From Berberis thunbergii (taxonomy: Eukaryota; Streptophyta; Magnoliopsida; Ranunculales; Berberidaceae), in the NCBI GenBank assembly GCA_003290165.1, contig QNQO01006223.1, forward strand, positions 1-64,000: a DNA stretch of 64,000 nucleotides. The letters are read 5' to 3'. The translations under genes were made by a program, and so were the position numbers. Of this stretch, positions 20,916 to 32,349 are shown one piece after another. The notes beneath the pieces were generated by a model, which was not told the DNA's origin, did not search any database, and was given only the letters and a program-made list of their open reading frames with translations. Position 1 is the first letter of the stretch. Every line of letters starts with the position of its first letter.

Positions 20916-23739
20916 GCCTTGGTTTTAAAACTTAAATTCTAGGTTTGACAAGTTTATGACCCAAAGTTTAAGTCGGTACATATCGTCAAACCTCATTTGC
21001 TAATTAATCCTTGTATTTTCTCCATTCAACTTTGTCCACATTTCACTTCTCTTTCCATTATGTCCTTTTATGTTTATTTTGATTTTAACAAAAATAGGTT
21101 CTAACTTTTATTATGTGTAGACGACTATATTTTGTGTTTTGTCATGTTTTATAAAAACTCCACTAAATTGCCAATTTATTGTGAGTTTGCAGGCATGAAT
21201 TTGCCGCAAATATGATGATTTGTTTATTTGTCAGTGTTTTCTCATGGACAAGGGAAAATTTCAGGGGGATATTGGAGATGGGGTAATTTTGTTTAAAATA
21301 TAAAAGAGAAAAAGCTTCGATAAAGAGAATGATTCCAAAGCTGGAGAAAACCCAAAAACAACCCTTTGAACTTTAGTTGGTGGTGGCATTAAAAACTTCA
21401 TTTTGGTACAAAGTGAAAATGGGAATGGGTAAAATGACTTGGAAGGCTTCCAAATGTGGGAAGTAGTGGCCGCACATAGTCATCCATCGCCTTATTGAAT
21501 TTGTAGAGGGCAATGACTTTTTGATACCACCACTTCCACTCTTTGACACTATCACCCTCACATTTATGTCTAACACCCCCACTTTTCCCCCTATCTTATC
21601 TCCTTTTGTGATTTCATCTCCAAAGAACAACAATAACAATGTCCTCGCTTGCCACTTCACCTCGTCCTCACGACCTTTTCACTATTTCCAATCTTGCAAT
21701 TAGGGATGTGAGATCCGAAAAATGAGTTATTTAGACTTTGTCCCCTATGGTAAGTACTAGTTTAGATAATCTAATGTCCCTAAAAGTTAGCTATTAGATT
21801 TATATGCATAACTTTATTTTATGAAATATCTTAATTAATTGAGTTAAATACGACGATGGGAAAACACAACAAAAAAAAAGCAGGACAATGTAGATAATGA
21901 AATGTTATTTGTGAAATAGAGCAATAACAATATTTATTATGTTTGTAAAACCAATATAGGTTGAGTGGAGCTTTATTGTAAAAATCTATGACTGAATTAT
22001 AAAAAGTCATGCATAATGGCTCAGCCAAAGGCGTCAGTGCAAAAAGATGAATCAGAGTCATGCACCAATCAAAGTCAAAGCCAAAACTAACTTAAGAGAC
22101 TAAATTCAAAGATATGAAAATCGGTCAAGCAATGTCTAAGCTTCAAGAAGACAAATAAATAATTGTTAGAGTCCAAAAAGATGGACTAAGACAAGTGGCA
22201 TAGGAAGACAGGGCAAAAATAACTTATAGATGATCGAATTTCAAATGAAGAACCAAAAGCTATTTGGAGGGAAAATGTGAGGAAACCAAAATTCAAAGTT
22301 TGAATTTGAGTTATCCTCCTACATGAAAATGAATATTGAGGATGAATATTCCCTCAAGAGACATGCCCATGTGCTTCAAGGAGATGTTTATGTCAAGTAC
22401 AATGGCTTGTGACTAAAGAAAAATTTTTGTTTTAAAAAAGTTGTTGGGCATGGCAAAGTCGACTTAACTCTTAAGTGTTGTTGTCTACATGAGACCATTT
22501 TGATAAAGCAAAGAGATGTTCTAAATCTAGCTATTTCGAAAAGTAGATTCTAAGGCTAGCGGAGTCAACTTCACCCTTTAGAATCAGTATATAAATAGTT
22601 ACATCTTCATTTGCCTTCATCGACTTTTGAAGTTCAAGAAAAAATTGTTAGTGCATTTAAAGGGAAACTAATCTACCAAAAAAGAACAAGTTTATCCTCA
22701 TTGTTCAAGAATTTCTCCATCTCTCCATATATTTTTAGTGTTCTTCAAAAGAAACAGAGAGATATCTAGGGCTTGAAAAGTGAACATAACTTAGACCAAA
22801 AACCTTCTATGTTTGAGATTTGAAGACCCTGCAGAAAATACTTCTTTGTCACTCCAAATATTTATACTTTTAAGGGGTGAAACTCGCTTATACTTTATAA
22901 AGAAGTGAGAGATCTAAGCTTAAACTTTCTCCCATCCGTTTTTTTGAGAGACATTACTGGAAAAACATTTTTTTAGTGTCAGGTTGACTAAACTCAATTT
23001 ACCCCGTGTGGGTTCATGAATCCGTGGATTTGATTCGTTTTAGTAAATGTCACTCAAAGATCCCAAGCAGATGGTAAGATTTGGTTGTATCACATTCCGT
23101 GATTCTTGGCTATTCGGTAAGTCTCGCGGAGCATCAACATAAGACCAAGTTATGTCTCCGGAATCCCAAGCACATGTCTGTAAGACATGGTTGTGTTGTA
23201 TCCACTTTGCAAGGTTGTAGAACGTTATTTGAAAGTGTAGTTATCTTTTAATCAATAAGAAAAACTTGAAGCTTGCAAACCCTTTCCACCGAGTAAGTAA
23301 CGAGTCAAGGCCAATCAAACACTAGCTTAGGTGAACCTCGTTATATTTGTTTGGTATTGTACCTTCCCCCACTTTTTACTTGCGTTATACATGGTTGTTT
23401 ATCTTACTACCTTTGATATTTCATCTTGCATGTTTTAAGTCGTATAAAATTTAAAAATCATAGTTTAGCTTGCTTGATTTGTGGATCAAGTCTTGGATAT
23501 ATTTTGCAAAAATATTTCCATAGAATTGGGTTTGGATTCCAAGATTTGTGAGACCACACAAACCTAGAGGTGAATTATTTAATTCCCTAACCTATCTTTG
23601 AATGTTATTATTGGTGCAAAGGTCTAGGAGATTATTTTGAATACGAAGTTCTACTATGTATTCATATATTCTACTAACATTTGTATTTTCCACAAAAGTT
23701 TTTTTAAATGATTAAAAAAAAACTATTCACCTTCCAGTC
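20916..23739. other. No supported gene; scattered repeat remnants
   Basis: Frames at 21373-21703 on both strands have no recognised domain. At 21722-21746 GAGTTATTTAGACTTTGTCCCC matches the end of the element at 27338-28027, so it may be an orphan terminus. 22600-23400 has the look of a decayed LTR or leader (AATCCCAAGCACATGTCTG and a related AGATCCCAAGCAGATGG), but I could not pair it. Confidence 0.4.
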
Positions 23740-23759
23740 TTGCTCGACATATCTTAAGG

Positions 23760-24400
23760 CACCCCTTGAGTGGTACTCAGAGTATATCACTCACTTTTAG
23801 ATAAGAACGAAGTGAATAAGATTAATTATAAATAAGATTAAAGAGGCACGACGATGTGGATAAGAGCAACTACGTATATGATCGAAAGTAGATAAGATCA
23901 ATTGTGGATAAGAACAATGTGGATAATACTAATTGTGGATAAGATCAAATAAACACAATGATACGGATAAGATCAACAATGGATAAGATCGATTGTGGAT
24001 AGAAATGAATATGGATACGATTACTTGTGGATAAGATTAAAAAAACACGACAATGCAGATAAGATCAATTATGATAAGATCGAAAGTGCATAAGATCGAT
24101 TGTAGATAGCAACGAAAGTGGATAAGATCAATTGTGGATATGATTGAATAAGCACAACGATGTAGATAAAATCAATTGTGAGTAAGATCAACATGGATAT
24201 GGTAATTGTGGATAAGATCAAACAAGCACAACAAAGCAGGCAAAATCAATTGTTGATAGGATCGAATAAGCATGACAAAACAAGTAAGATTAAATGCAGA
24301 GATTAAATAAACACGACGATGCAAATAAGATCGGATAAACATGATAAGAATGGATAGCGTCGAATGCGAATAGGATCAAAGAAACACGACGATGCAGAAG
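23760..24400. repeat. Degenerate minisatellite, GATAAGATCAATTGTG type
   Basis: Over about 640 bp the short unit (T)GGATAAGATCAA(TTG) recurs more than 25 times with substitutions. A longer period of about 90-110 bp is visible from the recurring AA(A/G)CACGACGATGCAGATAAG block (23847, 24036, 24141, 24311, 24390 regions). No reading frame crosses it. Confidence 0.8.
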
Positions 24401-24518
24401 CCACTGAATCTCCTGCGTGCTTAGGAAAACTATAAATAAAGCTCAAAATATAAAGTTTTAAAAATTCCAAAACAATTATTCTATGATACAAATAGCTTGC
24501 TAATGAGTAATTATTAAT

Positions 24519-25963
24519 GAAGTTATTTCCCATTTGGCATCCATTATTATGGTTATTTCTATTTGGTTTCCATTAGTTTTGTATCCATTATTATGGTTAT
24601 TTCTATTTCTACGTTGACTAACCAATTTCATCCAATTTTTTTTAAAAGACCAATTTACCCTGTATGTGATTTGCACATGTTTGACTAAAGTCACATAAAT
24701 CACGTTGCTTGATGCAGGATTGTGATTTCGATTTTCTAATTAATTTTGGTTTATTGATTTTAAGAAATATTTTGAGAAATATTTTGGTGTGTATAGAAAA
24801 AACGTAAAAATTTTGAAAATACATAATACATATATAATAAATTTCGAGGGAATATGAAATATGTGAAAAATGAAAAATGCAAATAAATAAACCTATTAAA
24901 AATATTAAGTGAAGATTTTGCATTGCAAGTAAAGATAAAAACCCACTATAAATATAAAGAAATACCAAAATAATAAAAAGAAAAAAAATGTTAAAATAGC
25001 TATGGCTAAAGGGTAAAAGCAAAGGAAAATAAAAGAACCTCAATACACCCATGGCTAAAGTCCAAAAGGGTGAGACTTGTTTTATTGACCATCATTATAC
25101 ACATGTCACATATCTACGTGTTAAACTCAAAACCACTTCCTTTCCTCTCCACATAAAAAAATCATTCCCACTCAAATTTCTTTTTTATTTAATTAAATCA
25201 TAATCATTTCCCACCTTCTTTCCTCCTCCACTTCTTCTTCTTCTTCTTCGAGGAGAAAGAAAACTGCAGCAACAACATACCACTTAATTCAATTGCAACA
25301 CAAAAACTAATCTAAGAAATTAATATGGGTCCAACAATGGCGTATAGCTCGTTGGTCTGGATCTGTTTGCCGAAGAAGTCTTCATAAACTCGAGAAGAGA
25401 GATCGAGAGATATTGAACACAGAGATTGAACAAAGATCGAGTAGAGAGATCGAAAAAATGAAATCTTGTTTGTAGAGTTTTGTGTGTTTAACAAAAAACT
25501 GAATTTTATGAAAAAATCGAAAAAAAAACCCAAAATTTACGAAAAACCCTTTGAGAAAATGTAAAATTAGATTTCGTCCTTTTTCTTTTCGGAATTCAAA
25601 AAAATCGAAATTATCAGCAAAATTTCGCAAAATCTCAATCCTTGGCTTGATGGTCATGTTCGATATAACGGCTACGAAAATGACATTTATATATATTTTA
25701 TTTTAATTTTTTTAACAAAGAAGATTAATGCCAATTAAAAATTATATACAAACTAATGGGGATCAATGAAAAATTATATACAAACCCTAGTGATTTTAGT
25801 AAAAACACATGCAGAGTAAATTGGTCTTTATGAATAAATTGGATGAAATTTGTTAGTCAATGTAGTTGAACACACACTCATGAGTGTTAGACTAGGATAC
25901 AAAACTAATGGGGGTCAAATAAGGATAGCCATAAACTAATGGGGGCCAAATGGAAAATAACCC
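24519..25963. mobile_element. Long-TIR non-autonomous element (Mutator-like)
   Basis: The left end GAAGTTATTTCCCATTTGGC (24519) and right end GGCCAAATGGAAAATAACCC (25944-25963) are inverted. The inversion continues inward: CCATTAGTTTTGTATCC (24575) with GGATACAAAACTAATGG (25896), and TTCATCCAATTT then GACCAATTTACCCTG (24626-24661) with AGAGTAAATTGGTC then AAATTGGATGAAATT (25813-25850). TTATTAAT flanks it on both sides (24511-24518, 25964-25971). The 1.45-kb interior has no recognised gene. Confidence 0.75.
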
Positions 25964-25971
25964 TTATTAAT

Positions 25972-27337
25972 AATAACAATATCTTTTGTATTGATCAAAA
26001 TATGCTAGACAAAACAAGGTGAGATGTTCTGCTATTTAATTTTAGTTAATAAACATGACTTATATTAATGTTTTCATTATTTATGCATGTTATGTCTGAG
26101 ATTGATTATGTCATGATATGACATGCATATATGAGTTATGTTGGATGTACACTATAATGCATGTTGTAAACTCTGCTATTCACATTGTTCAAGAGTACGA
26201 TTGTTGTTAGATCGACGGGTAAACGTGCCTTCAGTTAGTGCATATTAATATAATATATTACCAGGGTATGTTGGGGCATAGTTAAACACATGTGGGTTGA
26301 CACATGTGCTGGGCTAGTGCTAGTTTATACGGGAAACAACCTGTTATACATGTTGATGACATCCACACTAGGGTTGACTAGTGTGTATGTTGTGTAATAT
26401 ACATTGGATAATACCGATGTGTATTATATAGATTGTATGATTTGCAAGATAAAGTAAAGTTACTTTATGCATATGCTAAAACATTTTATGTGTATTAAAA
26501 TTTTTTGTGATGACACTAACGTTTTATTTGCATAATTAGAATAAGCATGTAAGTGTACTTGTTATTGATATTTAGTTTTTAGATGTTGCTTAATAGTATG
26601 CCTATTGAAGAAAGAAAAGTTACCAAGATCTGATTCGAGGAGGTCGGTGGGTTTGAGATGCGATTGCCACCAACAGATGGTGTACTTGGAACATCGACCT
26701 CCCATTGCTTGCCTCCTCTGCCAAACAAGATGGATCGATCAAACAACTTTAAGTTGATTTCCAGATTCAATTACAAGAAAGAAACAATTGTTGATTTCAG
26801 GGTTTTCATCTAGAAAAAAGATGAGATTTAACAACCATTTTTCTTTCCCTTCCTTACTTTTCTCTCTCAACTCTCAATTCAACACAATATCTCTAATTCT
26901 ATACACTTTCTTGTTGGTAATTATTGGGCATGACTGAATTTGAGATTGGAGTATAAGAGTTACTCATTAGGACGTGTTGCTCATAATGTTGCACTTAATA
27001 TTTTTCCATCATAAGAAAGCTGGTGGAGATTCACATTGAAAGGAGCTTTTGGAAGAATAATTATATTTAAGTCTATCTTTGTGTTGTTTGTAATTGACGC
27101 GTTATGCGTATTTTGACCAAACTACAATGTAAATTCGAAAAAGAACACCCTAGTAGTTGTGTTAAAAATACATATTTATTAAATAAAGTAAAAAAGTTTA
27201 GCTGCTTCCACGGTCATCATAGAAAATACCTTCCAAACAAGACCAACACTGGTCTTGTCCCTTAATTCCTCATGTCTTGCCATCGAATTAATTGAATTTT
27301 CTATTGTGCCCCTGACATAGTCAATATAAAAAAATAT
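25972..27337. other. No supported gene
   Basis: Low-complexity AT-rich sequence. A minus-strand frame at 26579-26770 and another at 27179-27397 have no recognisable domain. The ACATGTGGGTTGACACATGTG palindromic piece near 26288-26310 is the only local structure noted. Confidence 0.4.
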
Positions 27338-28027
27338 CATGGGGGCGAAGTCTAAGTAACCCAAAAAAGCTTCATCTACCAAAAAAACAAACCCCACACA
27401 CTCAACCTAACACCACTCTCCTCCCCTCTTCTCGATCTAACACCATCCCCTTTGTGGTCCAATCACCACCATCCCCCTCCCCTCCACCCTCTCTAAACTA
27501 CCCCCACGCCCCACCCAGTCACCATCAACAAGGCTTACCTCACCCATTCACCATTCTTTCTATTGAAACGCCCCCTTCACCCCATCCCTTTATAATGCCC
27601 TCTATTGAAATGCCCCCCTTCACCTATTTTACTCCACTGTTATAGGTGAACAAAAGACAAACCAAATTAGTGGTGAACAGAAAAAAAAACTGAATGACTC
27701 TCGCGAGTCTCTAATGTTGGTGTTTCGATTTGAGGTGAACTCCTTCCATTTTCATCGTATTTGCTCTCCATTCCTTTTATCTTCATCATGCTAGCATTGA
27801 TCAGAGAAGAAGGTGAATTGAATGACATTTGAAAGGCACACAAATATGATATTTTTGCTGCTTCGATTTGAGTTTTGCAATGGTGTCTTGTAGTTTAGAT
27901 TGCTCTAGTGTTGTTGCTTGGAATATAGCCATTGTCAGAAGATTTGTTGGATTCGTTGAAGAAAAATAAGATGATTTATACAACTTTTACATAAAAATCT
28001 TTATAGGATTATTTAGACTTTGCCCCC
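27338..28027. mobile_element. Short TIR element with GTCTAAATAA-type ends
   Basis: The left end GGGGGCGAAGTCTAAGTAAC (27341) is matched in reverse by the right end GGATTATTTAGACTTTGCCCCC (28004-28025). The interior, about 690 bp, starts with a CCCTCC/CACC-rich stretch and has no gene. I could not fix a target duplication. Similar single ends are at 21722-21746 and 29819-29845. Confidence 0.6.
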
Positions 28028-28555
28028 AAGATATGGAAGAGCAAAATGGCCATTTAGTGAAAAAAAAAATTAATTATTTTAGTAACCCGACTTGCCAATT
28101 CGGGGGACAAAATTAGTGTTGGTCTTATTTGGGAGGTATTTAGAAGTGATTGCTCCACACCACCATATCCTCTTTTTCACACCATTCTATTCTCCCACAC
28201 CACCTATTTTCTTTTTCACACCACTTATATAAACAAAAACCCAAATTTTTTCCCTTCACCATTCAAATCGACAAACGGCTCCTCCCTCCCCAATTTGAAA
28301 TTCTTCCCTCTCACACATTCAAATATCTTCCAAATCTCTCCTCACACTCAAATCTCTTGCAAATCTCCTCCATCTCATTCGAAAATTTCTCAAAATCCCC
28401 TAAAAATCGAAATCGTAAACCCTCAAACTCTCCAAAATGCAACAGCTCAACACGCCACCTCTCAAAGTGCAAACGCAGGTACTTTGGAACCCTTATGTGG
28501 AGTCCAAGAGAAACACTCCTCTTCATGGCATCACATGGTTCATAGGATGTTTGTT
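28028..28555. other. No supported gene
   Basis: A pyrimidine-rich stretch (28150-28430) gives long Ser/His/Phe-rich frames on the plus strand, but no domain is seen and repeats of CACACCA drive the composition. Confidence 0.4.
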
Positions 28556-28564
28556 ATGTCTTGA

Positions 28565-28765
28565 CATAGAAAGTTTAGGTTCGATGTTTGTTATGCCTCG
28601 ACATTTAAGAAAAACAATTCTCATTATATGAACATAATGACATAAGTTTAGGTTCGATGAACAATGACATAAGTTCTCATTATAAGAATATGATGCAACA
28701 ATATGACATCATGTTAGAAAATAATGTCAGAAAACAAAGCGACAAAGTTTAGGTTCGATGCGACA
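28565..28765. repeat. Dispersed short repeat AAGTTTAGGTTCGATG
   Basis: Occurs at 28569, 28644 and 28746 with partly repeated neighbours (AATGACATAAGTT, GACAATA). This looks like the decayed edge of the tandem repeats that follow. Confidence 0.55.
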
Positions 28766-28844
28766 ATACGAATAAGATCAGTAAAAAAAAATTTAGAAAT
28801 AAAATCTTAGAAAGCTAAACTTTAGAAAAAAAATTTGCAGCATT

Positions 28845-29105
28845 TTGTTATGTTCATAGAGAACAATGTGGGGTTTGTGCAAAACCCTGCAGGGTCCCAT
28901 GCGAGCCTCAGAGAGTAGTGCAGGTTTTTTCAGAAAAACCCCATGGTGAAATCTGCGAACATAATTTTTTTTACAAAACAATTTATGTTCGCAATGAAAA
29001 ATGCGGAGTATCTAAAAAATCCAATAGTGTCCCGTGCGAAACGCAGAGAACAATGCGGGGTATATCAAAAACCCCACAGTGAACTCTGCGAACATAAATT
29101 TTTTA
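28845..29105. repeat. Two tandem units of about 130 bp, each with palindromic ends
   Basis: Units 28845-28972 and 28977-29105 share GAACAATG(T/C)GGGGT, AAAACCC(T/C)(G/A)CAG, GTCCC(A/G)TGCGA and CTGCGAACATAA. Each starts with TTATGTTC and ends with GCGAACATAA, so each unit can fold on itself. Confidence 0.65.
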
Positions 29106-29670
29106 AGACAAATTTGCACGACTTTAGTAAAATGACCATAACTTGCTCATTTCAAAACATTTTCAAGTGATTCAAGTTTTATTTATTAGATAACTTAGAG
29201 TACTACAACTTTTGTGTTTTGAGAAATTTGAGAATTGGTCTCAATCGAGCACATAAGTTAGCTAAAAGTCAGGAACACTATCCTGTTTTTATTGCGAGAC
29301 AGATTTGTGCGACTTTAGTAAAATGACCATAACTTGATCATTTCAAAAAAATTTCAAGTGATTCAAGTTGTGTTTATTAGATAACTAATAGTACTACGAT
29401 GTGTTTAACTTGAGAATCGATCTCTATCGAGCACATAAGTTGGCCGAAAGTCAGGAACACTATCTTATTTTCATTTCAGATTGATTTACGTGAATTTAGT
29501 AAAATGACCATACCTTGCTCATTTCAAAACATTTTCAAGTGATTCATGTTGTTTTTATTAGATAACTCATAGTACTACAACTTTCGTGATTTTATGAGTT
29601 TGAGAATCGGTCTCAATTGAAGGTTTAAATTGGTCGAAAGTTACCCTATTTTGCATTTTTTCATTTTAAG
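29106..29670. repeat. Three tandem copies of a repeat of about 185 bp
   Basis: The landmark (G)ACTTTAGTAAAATGACCATA begins at 29122, 29311 and 29492 (ATTTAG in the last). Each copy continues TGCTCATTTCAAAACATTTT, CAAGTGATTCA, TTATTAGATAACT, TAGTACTAC, GAGAAT(T/C)G(G/A)TCTC and CGAAAGT. The length suits a plant satellite monomer, but only three copies are present. Confidence 0.75.
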
Positions 29671-30263
29671 TTTGGATTTCTCTGTTATGTTAAGTTATGC
29701 ATATTTATTGATCGTGTGAGTAATTAAAAATAAATAAATAAACTCAATGTTGGTGTGAGAAAGAGAAAATGGTGGTGTTGAGTAGTCGTCACCTTCTCTA
29801 AACCGTGTGTACTTATCATGTGGGACAAAGTCTAAATAACCTGAAAAAATTTTGGGTCTTGTACCCCCTAGTTGTCGAGACCCAAAATTTGAGGGAAAAT
29901 AAGAAAGGAAAGAGGAGATAGGAGGAGAGAGTGGTGGGGTGGCGGTGAGAGCGACCACCAAGGGAATGACGAAGGTAGCCGCACTGCTGCTGCTAACATG
30001 GAAGAGGGGGAGAAGATAGGAATAAAAAAAAGGGGGGGCAGCAAGAGCAGGGTTGTTGCTCTCTGTTGTTGCTGGTGTTGAGAAGAAATCGTAGAGGGAG
30101 GGAGAAGAAAGTAGGACAGAAAGAAATAAAAAAATGTCGTGGTGTCACATAGTAGGTCAAAAAATTGCAAAAATTACAAAGTTAGGTGTCAAAGAGTGGA
30201 AGCGATGGTGTCACTGTGTTTGTAGGGATGAATGAATCAATAGAGAGAGTTGGGGGTTACTAG
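29671..30263. other. No supported gene; purine-rich stretch
   Basis: 29880-30130 is GA-rich on the plus strand and gives Ser/Leu/Pro-rich shadows on the minus strand. GGGACAAAGTCTAAATAAC at 29822 matches the ends of the element at 27338-28027. GGTGTCACATAGTAGGTCAAAAA near 30140 resembles a piece near 20078. Confidence 0.4.
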
Positions 30264-30754
30264 TAGGGGTGGGCAATGTCGGTTCGGTTAGATTTTGAGC
30301 CCTGGACTGATTTCGAATTGATTTCATTCGGTTTATCTAAAACCAAAACTGCAACTGAATTTTGTATTTGTAAACCGATAAAATCGGTTGAACCAAATTT
30401 CGGATCGGTCCGATTTAGTTGGGTAGAAATTTCGAGCTCAAACACTTGAAGGCTTTCATTAAAACATGCCCAATTTATTGATAGACCCAATTTTTAGACG
30501 GACCCAATTTTTAGCCCAAAATTGAAAACTGTGAGAGAAGATGGGTGATTCAGTGCAACAGAGTGCACTACAGTGCATTTGCTATACAAATCAAGTATTG
30601 ACACTTACCTGTTTTATATTTATTTATATATCTAATTAATCGGTCGTAGGTTTAAGTTATTTTCTTTTGAAATATTTTGGTGAAGTTATCGAACCGAATT
30701 TGAAAAAAGTTTCTGTGGGTTAACCAAATTTAAGTTGGTTTTTGTCCAGCCCTA
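30264..30754. mobile_element. hAT-type MITE, TAGGGGTGGGCAATG...CAGCCCTA
   Basis: 491 bp with TAGGGGTGGGCAATGTCGGT at the left and GTTTTTGTCCAGCCCTA at the right, with subterminal GGTT/AACC pairs (AACCGA, TCGGTT) typical of hAT MITEs. The flanks GTTACTAG and CTTGAATC do not match, so the insertion duplication is lost or an end is misplaced. It lies just upstream of the bS18 gene. Confidence 0.6.
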
Positions 30755-31011
30755 CTTGAATCAATTTTGTTCTTCACTGGGGTTTTAGAGAAGAGAAGCC
30801 CCGTCGATCTTCTTAAAAGTACGTTCACAGGTACTGTCGCCTCCTTTTCCTCTCTGTTGATTCGTTGTTGTTTTGTGTTGTCTTTCCCTTTCTCTTTCAT
30901 CTCATCTGTGTTGGAGACGCTGCTGTTTTGTTGGTTTCGTAGTTTATGTATGTGTGTTGTAGCCAACCAGTTAAATTGCTATATTCACGTTTACATTTGG
31001 TTCTGATCAGA

Positions 31012-31109
31012 ATGAAACTTGTGCTCATTACGATCATTTGATGCAAGTACGAAGCTCCGCCAGCAGCTCTGCAAGGCCAGACCGCTCTCTACTAACGCCC
31101 CCCCTTTTG
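31012..31109 (+). pseudogene. bS18 exon 1 (targeting peptide), frame offset
   Basis: The frame joining exon 2 reads LCSLRSFDASTKLRQQLCK then ARPLSTNAPPF, Arg/Ser/Leu-rich as in mitochondrial presequences. It has TGA at 31013-31015 and no ATG. The only nearby ATG (31012) is in the previous frame and meets TGA after nine codons. Donor GTATAC at 31110 gives a phase-1 junction with exon 2. A non-coding exon ending CACAG at about 30829 may precede it. Confidence 0.6.
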
Positions 31110-31959
31110 GTATACTTTTCTTTTTACTCTTATTTCATCTTTAGAGACCCATCTCTTTAAATTTTCATCTTTCTTATTTGATAATATTTTTTTTCCTTTC
31201 ATCTTATATAAGCTTATGTTCTATTCTCATTTTAAGAGAACCCGAGTTGTCGTTTCTTTGTAATAACTACTCTACACTTAATTGCCCATTGATCCATTTC
31301 GACTAAGGGATTCCAATTCCTCCTCCCCTCCTTAAATCTAAAGTCAAGTTGGTAATTGTTTATAACTGAGATACATCTAAGTTTGACATGGACAAACGTC
31401 GTACAACCCCAAGGCATAGAGAGTCCTGTTAAAGTGTGCTGCTGTCCGTCTCAAACAAAATATTGAGACAGTGATTGAACCGAACTGTTTTTGTTGGTAA
31501 AAATTTTTTGAGCAATAGCATCTGATCCTGTTGATATTCAGCCGTCATTCTTTCATGGGTATTGCTTTAATTTAAATTTGTGGAAAATTTTAATTGATTC
31601 AGCATGAACCTACAAACTAGATAACCAAACGCTGAGGAAGCAAAGAACAAAACATAGATCACCTCGAGGGGCCCTCGAATCTATAAGTAATTGACAGCAG
31701 AACTCAGTTACAACAATCAATAGTTTATCAAATATCTAATTCTCTTATGAAAACAAATTTAAATGCTGAATATTTAAGTGTAAGAAATATCAATGCCCAA
31801 GTAATAACTAGTTAGATCAGTTAATCATGATTTTGTGCTAATTTCTCTCTGAACCCAACTCATTATGCTTTAGACAAATTGCACTATATAACAACCATGT
31901 AGGAGTGGATTGCTCCTAAAGTGACTGTGTCAATCTTACTTTGGTTTTGTCGTTACGAT

Positions 31960-32341
31960 TAGGGCTGAAAATCGAACCGACGGATAGGTTTTTCAACTAA
32001 ACCATGAACCAAACCGACTTAGGTCGGTTTTAAAAATTTCAAACCGAAACCGAACCAACTATTAACAAAACCGATCCGAAACCGAATCGATTCTAATTTA
32101 TGCAAACCGTAACCGAACCGACTGACTATTTTAAACGTATTGTATTATTTATATATAAAATATATTATTTATTATATATATTCTGTCGGTTCGGTTTAGT
32201 CGGTTAAAATCACACAGAAACCGAAAACCGAACCGACCACTTCGGTTTTGAATTTTTTAAAATCGAAACCGATCCAAACCGAACTGATTGGTTCGGTTTT
32301 GATCGGTTTGGTCGGTTTGATCGGTTTTTTGTTCAGCCCTA
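31960..32341. mobile_element. hAT-type MITE with perfect 8-bp target duplication
   Basis: 382 bp, TAGGGCTGAAAATCGAACCG at the left and TTTTTTGTTCAGCCCTA at the right, flanked by GTTACGAT at 31952-31959 and 32342-32349. The interior is dense in AACCGA and TCGGTT on opposite sides, so it folds strongly. It sits in bS18 intron 1. Confidence 0.9.
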
Positions 32342-32349
32342 GTTACGAT

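Noticed and set aside
28150..28640. Overlapping Ser/His/Lys-rich frames
   Set aside because: Driven by CACACC and TTC repeats; no domain, no splice logic.
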